8,445 nt of DNA. It comes from an uncultured Acinetobacter sp. GTDB lineage: Bacteria > Pseudomonadota > Gammaproteobacteria > Pseudomonadales > Moraxellaceae. How positions within the stretch are numbered: position 1 is the first letter of the stretch; every line of letters begins with the position of its first letter. Below are positions 1 to 5,933 of the stretch, piece after piece. Made by a program: the position numbers and the translations under genes. The stretch covers positions 1-8,445 of the forward strand of contig CAAGMP010000069.1 of the NCBI GenBank assembly GCA_900771065.1, in the 5' to 3' direction. Under the pieces are notes generated by a model, which worked only from the letters and a program-made list of their open reading frames with translations, had not been told where the DNA came from and did not search any database.

Positions 1-180
1 AATGCCCGGCATGCGAATATCAGTTAAAATGACATCAGGTGCATCGTGTTGTAATTGATTTAAAGCACTTTGTGCTTCTTCAAAACTGGTCACGTCCAGA
101 CCTTCTTCTTTAAAGGTTTTTTCTAAAACCCAACGCATTGCACGATCATCATCAATGACCCAGATTTTATTTCGTGACAT
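1..180 (-). CDS. ntrC: Nitrogen regulation response regulator NtrC (NR(I)), N-terminal part, cut by window edge
   Basis: Only the first 60 codons are present, reading MSRNKIWVIDDDRAMRWVLE and onward to DIRMPGI. This is the start of a CheY-like receiver domain: the acidic cluster D10-D11-D12 binds magnesium and D54 (in LTDIRMPG) is the phospho-acceptor, the same number as in E. coli NtrC. In the family, phosphorylation by NtrB drives oligomerisation, and the AAA+ and Fis-type DNA-binding domains, which lie off the left edge here, activate sigma-54 promoters. The ATG at 180-178 is preceded by GGGAG at 192-188 with a 7-base spacer, inside the 3' end of ntrB; the two genes overlap by 14 bp, which suggests translational coupling. 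The partner gene and the receiver sequence together make NtrC far more likely than another response regulator, although the output domains are not visible. Confidence 0.93.
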   Translation of the reverse strand, partial: MSRNKIWVIDDDRAMRWVLEKTFKEEGLDVTSFEEAQSALNQLQHDAPDVILTDIRMPGI

Positions 181-1276
181 CGTTTTGCTCCCAAGGTAAA
201 TATAAGCTAAAAATGGTTTTTCCTGGAATGGATTGACACTCAATCATGCCGTTATGTTGGTGCATAATATTTTGTGCAATACTTAGACCCAACCCAGTTC
301 CGTTTGCGCGGGTTGTCACCAATGGATAAAACACAGATTCTAAAATTTCTTCAGGTACGCCCGGACCATTATCTTCAATATCAATACGAATGGCTGAACG
401 GTTTAAAACCCCATTAATAGTGACTAAACGCTGAATACGCGTTCTTAAAATGAGTTTAGGTTGCTGATCTTTAAAAAAGGCTTTATTTTCGGTCATCGCT
501 TGAACTGCATTGACGCAAATGTTGAGCATGACTTGGATTAATTGATCGCGATCGGCATGTACAGTGGGCAATGACAAATCGTAATCACGTACAATTTCGA
601 CTTTCTTTTTGGTTTGATTATTAATTAAAGAATGAACACGTTCTAAAGGTTCATGCACATTGACTTCGGTATAACTTGGTAATTGGCGCGAGCCTAGCAT
701 GGTATCAGCGAGATTACGTAATCGGTCAACTTCATTGATAATGATGTCGGTAAATTCTTGATATTTTGGATCATTTAAACTACGTGCAAGGAGTTGCGTT
801 GCGCCACGAATACCACCCAACGGATTTTTAATTTCATGCGCAACACCACGAATTAATTGTCGAGCAACTTGATGTTGTTGAATTAAATTTTCTTCTTTAG
901 AAATTTTCAACATCCGATCAATAGATTTGAGTTCAATTAATAGTAACGGGTGATAAGGTCTACCAGTATTTAATTGTGAAACTGAATAATCGACATGTAT
1001 ATCTTTAAAACTGACATTGATCACAGCTTCACGCCGTGTATAAGGTTGCCCTGTGATTAAGGTTTTTTTTAAGGCTTCTTCGGTGTTAAATTCATCACTT
1101 GGTAAATGTAAAAGCTGTAAAACAGGCATGCCAATCGCACGTAAGGCACTAATATCGAATAAAGTTTCACAAGATGAGTTTAAGTAAAAAATATTCAGCT
1201 GACTATCAACCAATAAAATAGCAGTCGTTAAGTGATCAACTAAAAGTTTATAATCAATAGGTTGAGTTTGATGCAT
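167..1276 (-). CDS. glnL: Nitrogen regulation sensor histidine kinase NtrB (NR(II))
   Basis: Cytoplasmic kinase/phosphatase that sets NtrC phosphorylation according to nitrogen status, in the family through the PII protein. With the chosen start it has 369 residues (E. coli 349). Order: PAS-type sensor domain (about 10-120), dimerisation/H-box VAHEIKNPLGG with the phospho-acceptor H147, N-box with N256 (NICVNAVQAM), G1 box DNGPGVP (302-308) and G2 box GTGLGLS (326-332). There is no membrane segment. The frame extends upstream to a TTG at 1324, and another ATG lies at 1315. I chose the ATG at 1276-1274 because MHQTQPIDYKLLVDHL lines up without gaps with the E. coli N-terminus as I recall it, and because an AGGA lies 12 bases upstream (a long spacer), while neither longer start has a Shine-Dalgarno site. 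It overlaps ntrC by 14 bp, forming an ntrBC operon. A possible sigma-54 promoter lies upstream. Confidence 0.95.
   Translation of the reverse strand: MHQTQPIDYKLLVDHLTTAILLVDSQLNIFYLNSSCETLFDISALRAIGMPVLQLLHLPSDEFNTEEALKKTLITGQPYTRREAVINVSFKDIHVDYSVSQLNTGRPYHPLLLIELKSIDRMLKISKEENLIQQHQVARQLIRGVAHEIKNPLGGIRGATQLLARSLNDPKYQEFTDIIINEVDRLRNLADTMLGSRQLPSYTEVNVHEPLERVHSLINNQTKKKVEIVRDYDLSLPTVHADRDQLIQVMLNICVNAVQAMTENKAFFKDQQPKLILRTRIQRLVTINGVLNRSAIRIDIEDNGPGVPEEILESVFYPLVTTRANGTGLGLSIAQNIMHQHNGMIECQSIPGKTIFSLYLPWEQNDVTK
188..192 (-). promoter_or_regulatory. Shine-Dalgarno site of ntrC inside the ntrB coding sequence
   Basis: GGGAG on the minus strand, 7 bases before the ntrC ATG at 180-178. It lies within the last codons of ntrB, so ribosomes finishing ntrB pass over it. 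This supports the ntrC start and coupled synthesis of the two proteins. Confidence 0.75.
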
Positions 1277-1366
1277 TTTTTTGTGACGTCCTATGTTTGA
1301 AAAATAACCTCGCATCTTTGTCAAGCAATATCATTTTGTATAAAGAGCATAATTGATGCAGCTTAA

Positions 1367-1382
1367 AGCAAAATGTAAGCCA
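1367..1382 (-). promoter_or_regulatory. Possible sigma-54 (-24/-12) promoter for ntrBC
   Basis: The minus strand reads TGGCTTACATTTTGCT. The RpoN consensus is TGGCAC-N5-TTGCW. Here TGGC and TTGCT match, the AC after TGGC is TT, and the GG (1381-1380) and GC (1369-1368) are separated by exactly 10 bases, as sigma-54 requires. Transcription would start near 1356, giving a leader of about 80 bases before the chosen ntrB ATG. The placement before a nitrogen regulatory operon, with NtrC-like sites upstream, raises the odds, but the element is short and could arise by chance. Confidence 0.45.
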
Positions 1383-1488
1383 ATTTATTTAATTTGACCT
1401 GAATTGATTGCAAAAAAGGGAAAAATGCACTTAAAGCGTTCTTTAGCTTAAAGACATAACATAAAGAGAAAATAACTCAAGTCTATTG

Positions 1489-1505
1489 TGCACAAAAATA
1501 GAGCA
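1489..1505. promoter_or_regulatory. Possible NtrC enhancer site
   Basis: TGCACAAAAATAGAGCA matches the strong NtrC site of enteric glnA (TGCACCAACATGGTGCA, from memory) at 13 of 17 positions: the left half-site TGCAC is perfect and the right half GAGCA differs by one base from GTGCA. Its centre (1497) is about 141 bp upstream of the start predicted for the sigma-54-like promoter, a usual enhancer distance. It also lies 120 bp before the rimO start, so it could act on either unit, or on neither. Confidence 0.35.
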
Positions 1506-1518
1506 TACATGAAAATAT

Positions 1519-1535
1519 GGTTGTATTTTGGTGCA
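1519..1535 (-). promoter_or_regulatory. Possible second, weaker NtrC half-site
   Basis: The minus strand carries a perfect TGCACC (1535-1530) followed by AAAAT, as in the NtrC consensus, but the second half (ACAACC) does not match. The centre, 1527, is 30 bp (about three helical turns) from the centre of the first site, similar to the spacing of paired NtrC sites at enteric glnA. On its own this would not be worth calling. Confidence 0.2.
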
Positions 1536-1583
1536 TCATACAAAGAGTCAGCTTTTTATCTATTTTTATTTTTCGAAAAGTCA

Positions 1584-1589
1584 TACAAT
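1584..1589 (+). promoter_or_regulatory. Possible -10 hexamer of a rimO promoter
   Basis: TACAAT differs from TATAAT at one position and lies 33 bp before the rimO ATG. No recognisable -35 hexamer stands 15-19 bp upstream (the region is a run of T and A), and there is no TGn extension, so this is only a candidate. Confidence 0.25.
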
Positions 1590-1603
1590 ACGCCCATTCT
1601 AGT

Positions 1604-1607
1604 GGAG
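1604..1607 (+). promoter_or_regulatory. Shine-Dalgarno site that decides the rimO start
   Basis: GGAG, 9 bases before the ATG at 1617. The frame stays open back to a GTG at 1488, which has no such site, so the 43 extra N-terminal residues are unlikely to be translated. Confidence 0.75.
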
Positions 1608-1616
1608 TGTAGATTC

Positions 1617-2960
1617 ATGAAATCACCCAAAGTCGGTTTTGTATCTTTAGGTTGCCCTAAGGCATTGGTCGATTCTGAGCGAATTTTAACGCAATTAAAA
1701 ACAGAAGGTTACGACGTCGCATCAGATTATGAAGGTGCTGATTTAGTTGTAGTGAATACGTGTGGTTTTATTGAATCCGCAGTACAAGAGTCCTTAGATG
1801 CAATTGGCGAAGCCATGAGTGCCAATGGTCGTGTTATTGTTACAGGCTGTTTAGGTAAAGATGAAGAAAAAATTCGTCAAATGCATCCGAATGTTTTAAA
1901 AGTGACTGGTGCAGCAGCCTATCAAGAAGTAATGGAAGCGGTACACCAATATGTACCTGAACCACCAAAACATAATCCATTTATTGATTTAGTTCCTGAA
2001 CAAGGAATTCGTTTAACACCAAAACATTATGCTTATTTGAAAATTTCAGAAGGCTGTAATCATCGTTGTACTTTCTGTATTATTCCAAGTATGCGTGGTG
2101 ATTTGGTTTCACGCCCTGTTGGTTCAGTGTTGAATGAAGCTCAAGCATTGAAAAAAGCAGGCGTCAAAGAAATTTTGGTTATTTCACAAGACACTTCCGC
2201 TTACGGTGTCGATACCAAATACAAACTCGATTTTTGGAATGGTCAACCTGTTAAAACCAAGTTTTATGATTTATGTGAAGCTTTAGGTCAATTGGGAATT
2301 TGGGTGCGTTTACATTATGTTTATCCGTATCCGCATGTTGATGCAGCAATTGATTTGATGGCACAAGGAAAAATTCTTCCTTATTTAGATATTCCATTTC
2401 AACATGCTAGTCCAAAAATCTTAAAATTAATGAAACGCCCAGCGCACAGTGAAAATACGCTTGAGCGTTTAAAAACTTGGCGTGAAAAATACCCTGATTT
2501 GGTTATTCGTTCAACTTTTGTGGTTGGTTTTCCGGGTGAGACGGAAGAGGATTTCCAAATGTTGTTAGATTGGTTGCAAGAAGCACAACTTGATCGTGTA
2601 GGTTGTTTCACTTATTCTCCTGTTGAAGGTGCAACGGCAAATGATTTGCCAGATCACGTGCCAGAAGAAATTAAACAACAGCGTTATGAACGTTTTATGC
2701 AAGTACAACAACAAATTTCTGCGGCTAAATTGCAAAAACGTATCGGTCAAGTTATGACAGTTTTGGTCGATGATTTAGAAGAAGAATTTCCAGTGGCTGT
2801 TGCGCGTTCTTATGCAGATGCACCTGAAATTGATGGTCATGTTTTTGTTGAAGATATTGATAAATCTCAAATTAAAGCAGGTGATTTATTAAAAGTCGAA
2901 ATTACTGATGCTGATGAATACGATTTGTTTGCACGCCTCATTGCGATCGAATCTGCCTAA
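1617..2960 (+). CDS. rimO: Ribosomal protein S12 methylthiotransferase RimO
   Basis: Radical SAM enzyme that, in the family, adds a methylthio group to the conserved aspartate of ribosomal protein S12 (D88/D89 in E. coli numbering). It has 447 residues (E. coli 441). Order: N-terminal UPF0004 domain with the three cysteines of the auxiliary iron-sulfur cluster (C13 in SLGCPKA, C49 in VNTCGF, C78 in TGCLGK); radical SAM core with CxxxCxxC (C147, C151, C154 in CNHRCTFCIIP); C-terminal TRAM domain (about 375-445). SLGCPKALVDSE and the acidic TRAM domain point to RimO rather than the tRNA enzyme MiaB. The start is fixed by GGAG 9 bases upstream and by the family N-terminus. pyrH follows after 21 bp, so they are probably cotranscribed. 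I see no frame breaks or missing residues. Confidence 0.97.
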   Translation: MKSPKVGFVSLGCPKALVDSERILTQLKTEGYDVASDYEGADLVVVNTCGFIESAVQESLDAIGEAMSANGRVIVTGCLGKDEEKIRQMHPNVLKVTGAAAYQEVMEAVHQYVPEPPKHNPFIDLVPEQGIRLTPKHYAYLKISEGCNHRCTFCIIPSMRGDLVSRPVGSVLNEAQALKKAGVKEILVISQDTSAYGVDTKYKLDFWNGQPVKTKFYDLCEALGQLGIWVRLHYVYPYPHVDAAIDLMAQGKILPYLDIPFQHASPKILKLMKRPAHSENTLERLKTWREKYPDLVIRSTFVVGFPGETEEDFQMLLDWLQEAQLDRVGCFTYSPVEGATANDLPDHVPEEIKQQRYERFMQVQQQISAAKLQKRIGQVMTVLVDDLEEEFPVAVARSYADAPEIDGHVFVEDIDKSQIKAGDLLKVEITDADEYDLFARLIAIESA

Positions 2961-2981
2961 ATAAATTTTGGAGTAAAATAA

Positions 2982-3710
2982 ATGCTAGATTCAAAAAAAC
3001 CACGTTATGCACGTATCTTATTAAAATTGTCAGGTGAAGCGCTTGCAGGCAACAAAGATATGGGTATTGATGCCCCAATTTTAGACCAAATGTCGTTATC
3101 TATTGCACACTTAGTGGGTTTAGGTGTACAAGTGGGGATTGTTGTTGGTGGTGGTAACTTATACCGTGGTAGCCAGTTACAAAAAGATGGTTTGGTTGGA
3201 CGTGTCACTGGCGACCAAATGGGGATGTTGGCAACAGTCATGAACGGTTTGGCAATGCGAGATGCATTGGTTCGTCGCAATATTAAAACTCGTTTAATGT
3301 CTGCTTTACCAATTGGTACTGTGGTTGAATCTTATTCAAGCCGTGATGCAATTCGTCATTTAACTCAAGGTGAAGTGTGCGTATTTGTCGCAGGAACTGG
3401 AAATCCATTTTTCACTACAGATACAGCAGCATGTTTACGTGGTATTGAAATTGAAGCAGATTTGATTTTAAAAGCAACGAAAGTAGATGGTGTTTACAAT
3501 AAAGACCCAAGCAAATATGAAGATGCTGTTAAATATGATACTTTAACTTTTGATCAAGTTTTAGATGAAAAATTAGGTGTAATGGATTTAACCGCAATTT
3601 GTTTGTGCCGTGACCATCAAGTGCCACTTCAAGTTTTTGACATGAATAAATCAGGCGCATTATTGTCTGTGGTAATGGGTGAAAAAGAGGGAACACACGT
3701 TACGAATTAA
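2982..3710 (+). CDS. pyrH: UMP kinase (uridylate kinase)
   Basis: Phosphorylates UMP to UDP with ATP in the cytoplasm, the step that feeds UTP and CTP synthesis and the nucleotide sugars of the envelope. It has 242 residues (E. coli 241) and belongs to the amino acid kinase family, hexameric and activated by GTP in gammaproteobacteria. Visible motifs: KLSGEAL near residues 15-21 (phosphate binding), VVGGGN (54-59), GDQMGMLAT (78-85), the GTGNPFFTTDTAA loop (138-150) and KATKVDGVYNKDP (164-176), which contacts the nucleotide. The ATG at 2982 is preceded by GGAG (2970-2973) with an 8-base spacer. In many gammaproteobacteria rpsB-tsf stands just upstream of pyrH; here that place is taken by rimO. 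A 76-bp gap with a hairpin separates it from frr. Confidence 0.98.
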   Translation: MLDSKKPRYARILLKLSGEALAGNKDMGIDAPILDQMSLSIAHLVGLGVQVGIVVGGGNLYRGSQLQKDGLVGRVTGDQMGMLATVMNGLAMRDALVRRNIKTRLMSALPIGTVVESYSSRDAIRHLTQGEVCVFVAGTGNPFFTTDTAACLRGIEIEADLILKATKVDGVYNKDPSKYEDAVKYDTLTFDQVLDEKLGVMDLTAICLCRDHQVPLQVFDMNKSGALLSVVMGEKEGTHVTN

Positions 3711-3721
3711 TATACGTGTGT
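3693..3721 (+). repeat. Inverted repeat (hairpin) across the pyrH stop codon
   Basis: ACACACGT (3693-3700) and ACGTGTGT (3714-3721) are perfect complements around a 13-base loop that contains the pyrH stop (3708-3710). No T-run follows the stem directly; the nearest is about 38 bases on (near 3759-3764), so it is not a standard intrinsic terminator. It could protect the pyrH 3' end after cleavage or partly attenuate transcription, or it may be chance. Confidence 0.4.
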
Positions 3722-3733
3722 AACAAACCGATT

Positions 3734-3739
3734 TATAAT
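3734..3739 (+). promoter_or_regulatory. Possible -10 hexamer of an internal frr promoter
   Basis: A perfect TATAAT in the pyrH-frr gap, 48 bp before the frr ATG. At 15-18 bp upstream there is nothing close to TTGACA, and there is no TGn extension. A chance match in AT-rich DNA is quite possible. Confidence 0.3.
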
Positions 3740-3774
3740 ACCTTTAATTATATCCCTATTTTTTAGATTTGAGT

Positions 3775-3779
3775 AAGGA
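3775..3779 (+). promoter_or_regulatory. Shine-Dalgarno site that decides the frr start
   Basis: AAGGA, 7 bases before the ATG at 3787. The alternative TTG at 3769 lies upstream of this site and would add six residues absent from the family, so ATG 3787 is the start. Confidence 0.8.
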
Positions 3780-3786
3780 AAATCAC

Positions 3787-4341
3787 ATGATTAACGATCT
3801 TAAAAAAGATGCTGAACAACGCATGCAAAAAAGTTTAGAATCTTTAGAGCAAGGTTTTGCTAAGGTGCGTACAGGACGTGCTCATCCTTCTATTTTAAAT
3901 AGTGTGATGGTTTCTTACTATGGTTCAGATGTTCCGTTAAATCAAGTTGCTAACGTGGGTGTTGAAGATTCACGTACTTTATTGGTACAGCCATTTGAAC
4001 GTACGATGGTGTCTGCAATTGATAAAGCTATTCGTGAATCAGATTTAGGTTTAAATCCGATTACTGCCGATGCAATTCGTGTTCCATTACCTGCATTAAC
4101 AGAAGAAACACGTCGTGATATGCAAAAAGTTGCACGTGGTGAATCTGAAAATGCAAAAGTCGCTATTCGAAATATCCGTCGTGATGTTTTAGGTGATATT
4201 AAAGCATTATTGAAAGAAAAAGAAATTTCTGAAGATGATGAACGTCGTGCAAATGATGAAATTCAAAAAATTACCGACAAGTATGTTGCTGAAGTAGACA
4301 AACGTTTAGCAGCAAAAGAAGCTGAGCTGATGAAGGTTTAA
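3787..4341 (+). CDS. frr: Ribosome recycling factor
   Basis: Splits post-termination ribosomes together with EF-G so that subunits can be reused; essential in most bacteria. It has 184 residues (E. coli 185). The sequence shows the typical alternation: an N-terminal helix (MINDLKKDAEQRMQKSLESL), the conserved RTGRAHPSIL (residues 28-37), the beta-rich domain II (about 40-100) with VPLNQVANV and the central PFERTM, then the two long charged helices of domain I ending in RLAAKEAELMKV. The conserved arginines RRD (residues 138-140, in IRNIRRDVLGDIK) are present. The start is fixed by AAGGA 7 bases upstream. uppS begins 6 bases after the stop, with its likely Shine-Dalgarno inside the end of frr. 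Confidence 0.98.
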   Translation: MINDLKKDAEQRMQKSLESLEQGFAKVRTGRAHPSILNSVMVSYYGSDVPLNQVANVGVEDSRTLLVQPFERTMVSAIDKAIRESDLGLNPITADAIRVPLPALTEETRRDMQKVARGESENAKVAIRNIRRDVLGDIKALLKEKEISEDDERRANDEIQKITDKYVAEVDKRLAAKEAELMKV

Positions 4342-4347
4342 TCTTTG

Positions 4348-5094
4348 ATGACTTCTACTGCGAGCGAAAGTCATACTCCAAAACATGTTGCCATCATTAT
4401 GGATGGCAACAATCGTTTTGCGAAAAAAAATAACCTACACAAAGGTGAAGGGCATTTTCGGGGACGTCAGGTTTTAGATCCAATTCTGCAGCATTGTTTA
4501 AAGCGTGATATTCAGGCTTTAACCGTATTTGCATTTTCAAGTGAAAATTGGAATCGTCCGCCCAATGAAGTCGAGTTGTTGATGAAATTGTTAGAAATGA
4601 CAATTCATGAACAAATTCCACGCATGATTGAAAATAATATTGCATTACGTTTTATTGGTGATCGTAGTAAATTATCTGATGATTTAAAATCTTTATTACA
4701 AGAAGCAGAAGAAAAAACTAAATTACACACGCGTATGACGCTCAGCATTGCATTTAGTTATGGTGGTATGTGGGATATGACCCAAGCTGCTAAACAAATT
4801 GCTTTAGATGTTGTGGCACAAAAAATTCAAATCGAACAAATTGATGAGCAGCTTTTTGGACAATATATTTCTTTGTCTGATTTACCTCCTGTTGATTTAT
4901 TGATTCGTACGGGTGGGGATTATCGTTTATCTAACTTTTTGTTATGGCAAGCGGCGTATGCCGAATTATATTTTACAGCGACTTTGTGGCCTGAATTTAC
5001 TACAGATGAGTTAGATCAAGCGATTGCTATTTTCGCTTCTCGTGAAAGACGTTTTGGTAAAACCTCAGAACAAATTTTAGCAAGCAACACTTGA
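4348..5094 (+). CDS. uppS: Undecaprenyl diphosphate synthase (di-trans,poly-cis)
   Basis: Extends farnesyl diphosphate with isopentenyl diphosphate units to C55 undecaprenyl diphosphate, the carrier lipid for peptidoglycan and surface polysaccharides; a membrane-associated cis-prenyltransferase. It has 248 residues (E. coli 253). Catalytic D19 (MDGN), H36, the FSSENWNRP loop (63-71), R187/R193 (RTGGDYRLSNF) and metal-binding E206 (YAELYF) are present at a constant offset of 7 from E. coli numbering. Four usually conserved places differ from E. coli: N22 for G, F24 for W, M141 for R (YGGMWD) and D191 for E (GGDYR). The first ATG, at 4348, is used rather than the preceding TTG (4345); an AAGG at 4333-4336 lies 11 bases upstream within frr, so translation is probably coupled to frr. 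Confidence 0.97.
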   Translation: MTSTASESHTPKHVAIIMDGNNRFAKKNNLHKGEGHFRGRQVLDPILQHCLKRDIQALTVFAFSSENWNRPPNEVELLMKLLEMTIHEQIPRMIENNIALRFIGDRSKLSDDLKSLLQEAEEKTKLHTRMTLSIAFSYGGMWDMTQAAKQIALDVVAQKIQIEQIDEQLFGQYISLSDLPPVDLLIRTGGDYRLSNFLLWQAAYAELYFTATLWPEFTTDELDQAIAIFASRERRFGKTSEQILASNT

Positions 5095-5105
5095 GAATAA
5101 ATTAG

Positions 5106-5933
5106 ATGTTAGAGCGGATTATTACCGCATTAATATTGGTTGCTGTTGTATTAAGTTGTATGTTTGCAACTTCTTCGCATTATCCAATGTTTGTGCTGAT
5201 GATTATTGCAGCAGGAATCGCAGGTTATGAGTGGTTAAAGCTTATGCCTAGAAAAACTGAGCGTATGTTAAAACCTTTAGCTTGGTGTTTTGGTGCTGTC
5301 GCTGCTGCACTATCAGCTTTTGTGCTGTATTGCCATGATATTATGTTACTGTTGTGGATTGCTTCCATTTTTGTTTCAGTAGTGAGTATTTATTGGATTG
5401 AAACTTATCCTAAACATGATGGTTGGTATAATCCTACCTTATATTTTTTAGGTTTAATTTTAATTTCTGCCGCAGTGACCGCTATTTTTTCGATTTGGCA
5501 AATTTCGCCTTGGTTATTAATGTATCTGTTTTTGTTGGTTTGGGGAGCAGATACAGGTGCTTATTTTGTTGGGCGAAAATTTGGTAAGAAAAAACTTGCA
5601 CCTTATGTGAGTCCAAACAAATCGATGGAAGGATTATATGGTGGCGTTGTCACTGCAATGCTCATTGTGGTGGTGGTGAGCATTTTATATTTAGATCATT
5701 TGAGTTTAACAAATCAAATTGTGTTTTTGGCTCTTTCGGTTGTAACTGTATTTAGTTCAGTTTTAGGTGATTTATTTGAATCAATGATTAAACGTCGTGC
5801 AGGAATTAAAGATTCAGGTCGAATTTTACCTGGTCATGGTGGCGTTTTAGATCGAATAGATTCATTAATGACGGCAGCACCTGTGTTTGCTGCAGGTGTT
5901 TATGCTTTAAAATTAGTCGGTGTGGATTTATAA
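5106..5933 (+). CDS. cdsA: Phosphatidate cytidylyltransferase (CDP-diacylglycerol synthase)
   Basis: Integral inner-membrane enzyme that makes CDP-diacylglycerol from phosphatidic acid and CTP, the branch point for all bacterial phospholipids. It has 275 residues. Hydrophobic segments lie at about 5-22, 27-44, 58-76, 79-98, 111-131, 135-153, 177-196, 204-223 and 255-271. The conserved WGADTGAYFVGRKFG (146-160) is followed by VSPNKSMEG, and the full CdsA signature runs from S226 to D252 (SMIKRR, K235-D236, PGHGG, DRID) without a mismatch, including the catalytic acidic residues. The ATG at 5106 follows the uppS stop by 11 bp; the upstream GAGAA (5093-5098 region) is a weak Shine-Dalgarno, so it may rely on coupling. 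The stop codon abuts the dxr start directly. Confidence 0.97.
   Translation: MLERIITALILVAVVLSCMFATSSHYPMFVLMIIAAGIAGYEWLKLMPRKTERMLKPLAWCFGAVAAALSAFVLYCHDIMLLLWIASIFVSVVSIYWIETYPKHDGWYNPTLYFLGLILISAAVTAIFSIWQISPWLLMYLFLLVWGADTGAYFVGRKFGKKKLAPYVSPNKSMEGLYGGVVTAMLIVVVVSILYLDHLSLTNQIVFLALSVVTVFSSVLGDLFESMIKRRAGIKDSGRILPGHGGVLDRIDSLMTAAPVFAAGVYALKLVGVDL

Larger units (their letters stand above)
1277..1616. other. Divergent intergenic region between ntrB and rimO
   Basis: This stretch of 340 bases has no convincing gene. Open frames enter it from both sides (TTG at 1324 for ntrB, GTG at 1488 for rimO), but neither extension has a Shine-Dalgarno site or resembles the protein families. It must hold the promoters of both transcription units. 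I see: a sigma-54-like element toward ntrB (1367-1382); an NtrC-like 17-mer (1489-1505) overlapping a perfect palindrome TTGTGCACAA (1486-1495); a further NtrC-like half-site (1530-1535); three copies of CTTAAAG (1362-1368, 1430-1436, 1447-1453), the outer two within the 9-bp repeat AGCTTAAAG; and a TACAAT hexamer (1584-1589) toward rimO. I found no sigma-70 promoter with two good hexamers on either strand, no small RNA and no terminator. Confidence 0.7.

Noticed and set aside
1296..1324. Sigma-70 promoter for ntrB built on the perfect TTGACA at 1324-1319 (minus strand)
   Set aside because: At 17 bp the downstream hexamer is TTCAAA, only 3/6 to consensus, and other spacings are no better.
1488..1616. 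43-residue N-terminal extension of RimO from a GTG start
   Set aside because: No Shine-Dalgarno site at the GTG, no resemblance to the RimO family, and a good GGAG-ATG start at 1617 that gives the family's normal length.
2399..2750. Minus-strand open frames inside rimO (2399-2611 and 2565-2750)
   Set aside because: They lie opposite an intact, well-conserved gene and have no family resemblance or ribosome binding site; they are shadows.
3005..3280. Minus-strand open frame inside pyrH
   Set aside because: Shadow of pyrH; low-complexity proline/threonine-rich translation with no recognisable motif.
3693..3764. Intrinsic terminator after pyrH
   Set aside because: The 8-bp stem is not followed by a T-run; the nearest T-run is about 38 bases away and frr follows on the same strand.
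4397..4645. Minus-strand open frame inside uppS
   Set aside because: Shadow of uppS with no recognisable motif.
5568..5643. CdsA variant VSPNKSMEG as an active-site oddity
   Set aside because: E. coli has PGKTWEG, but I recall PNKTIEG-type forms in other bacteria; the full C-terminal signature is intact, so it is within normal family variation.
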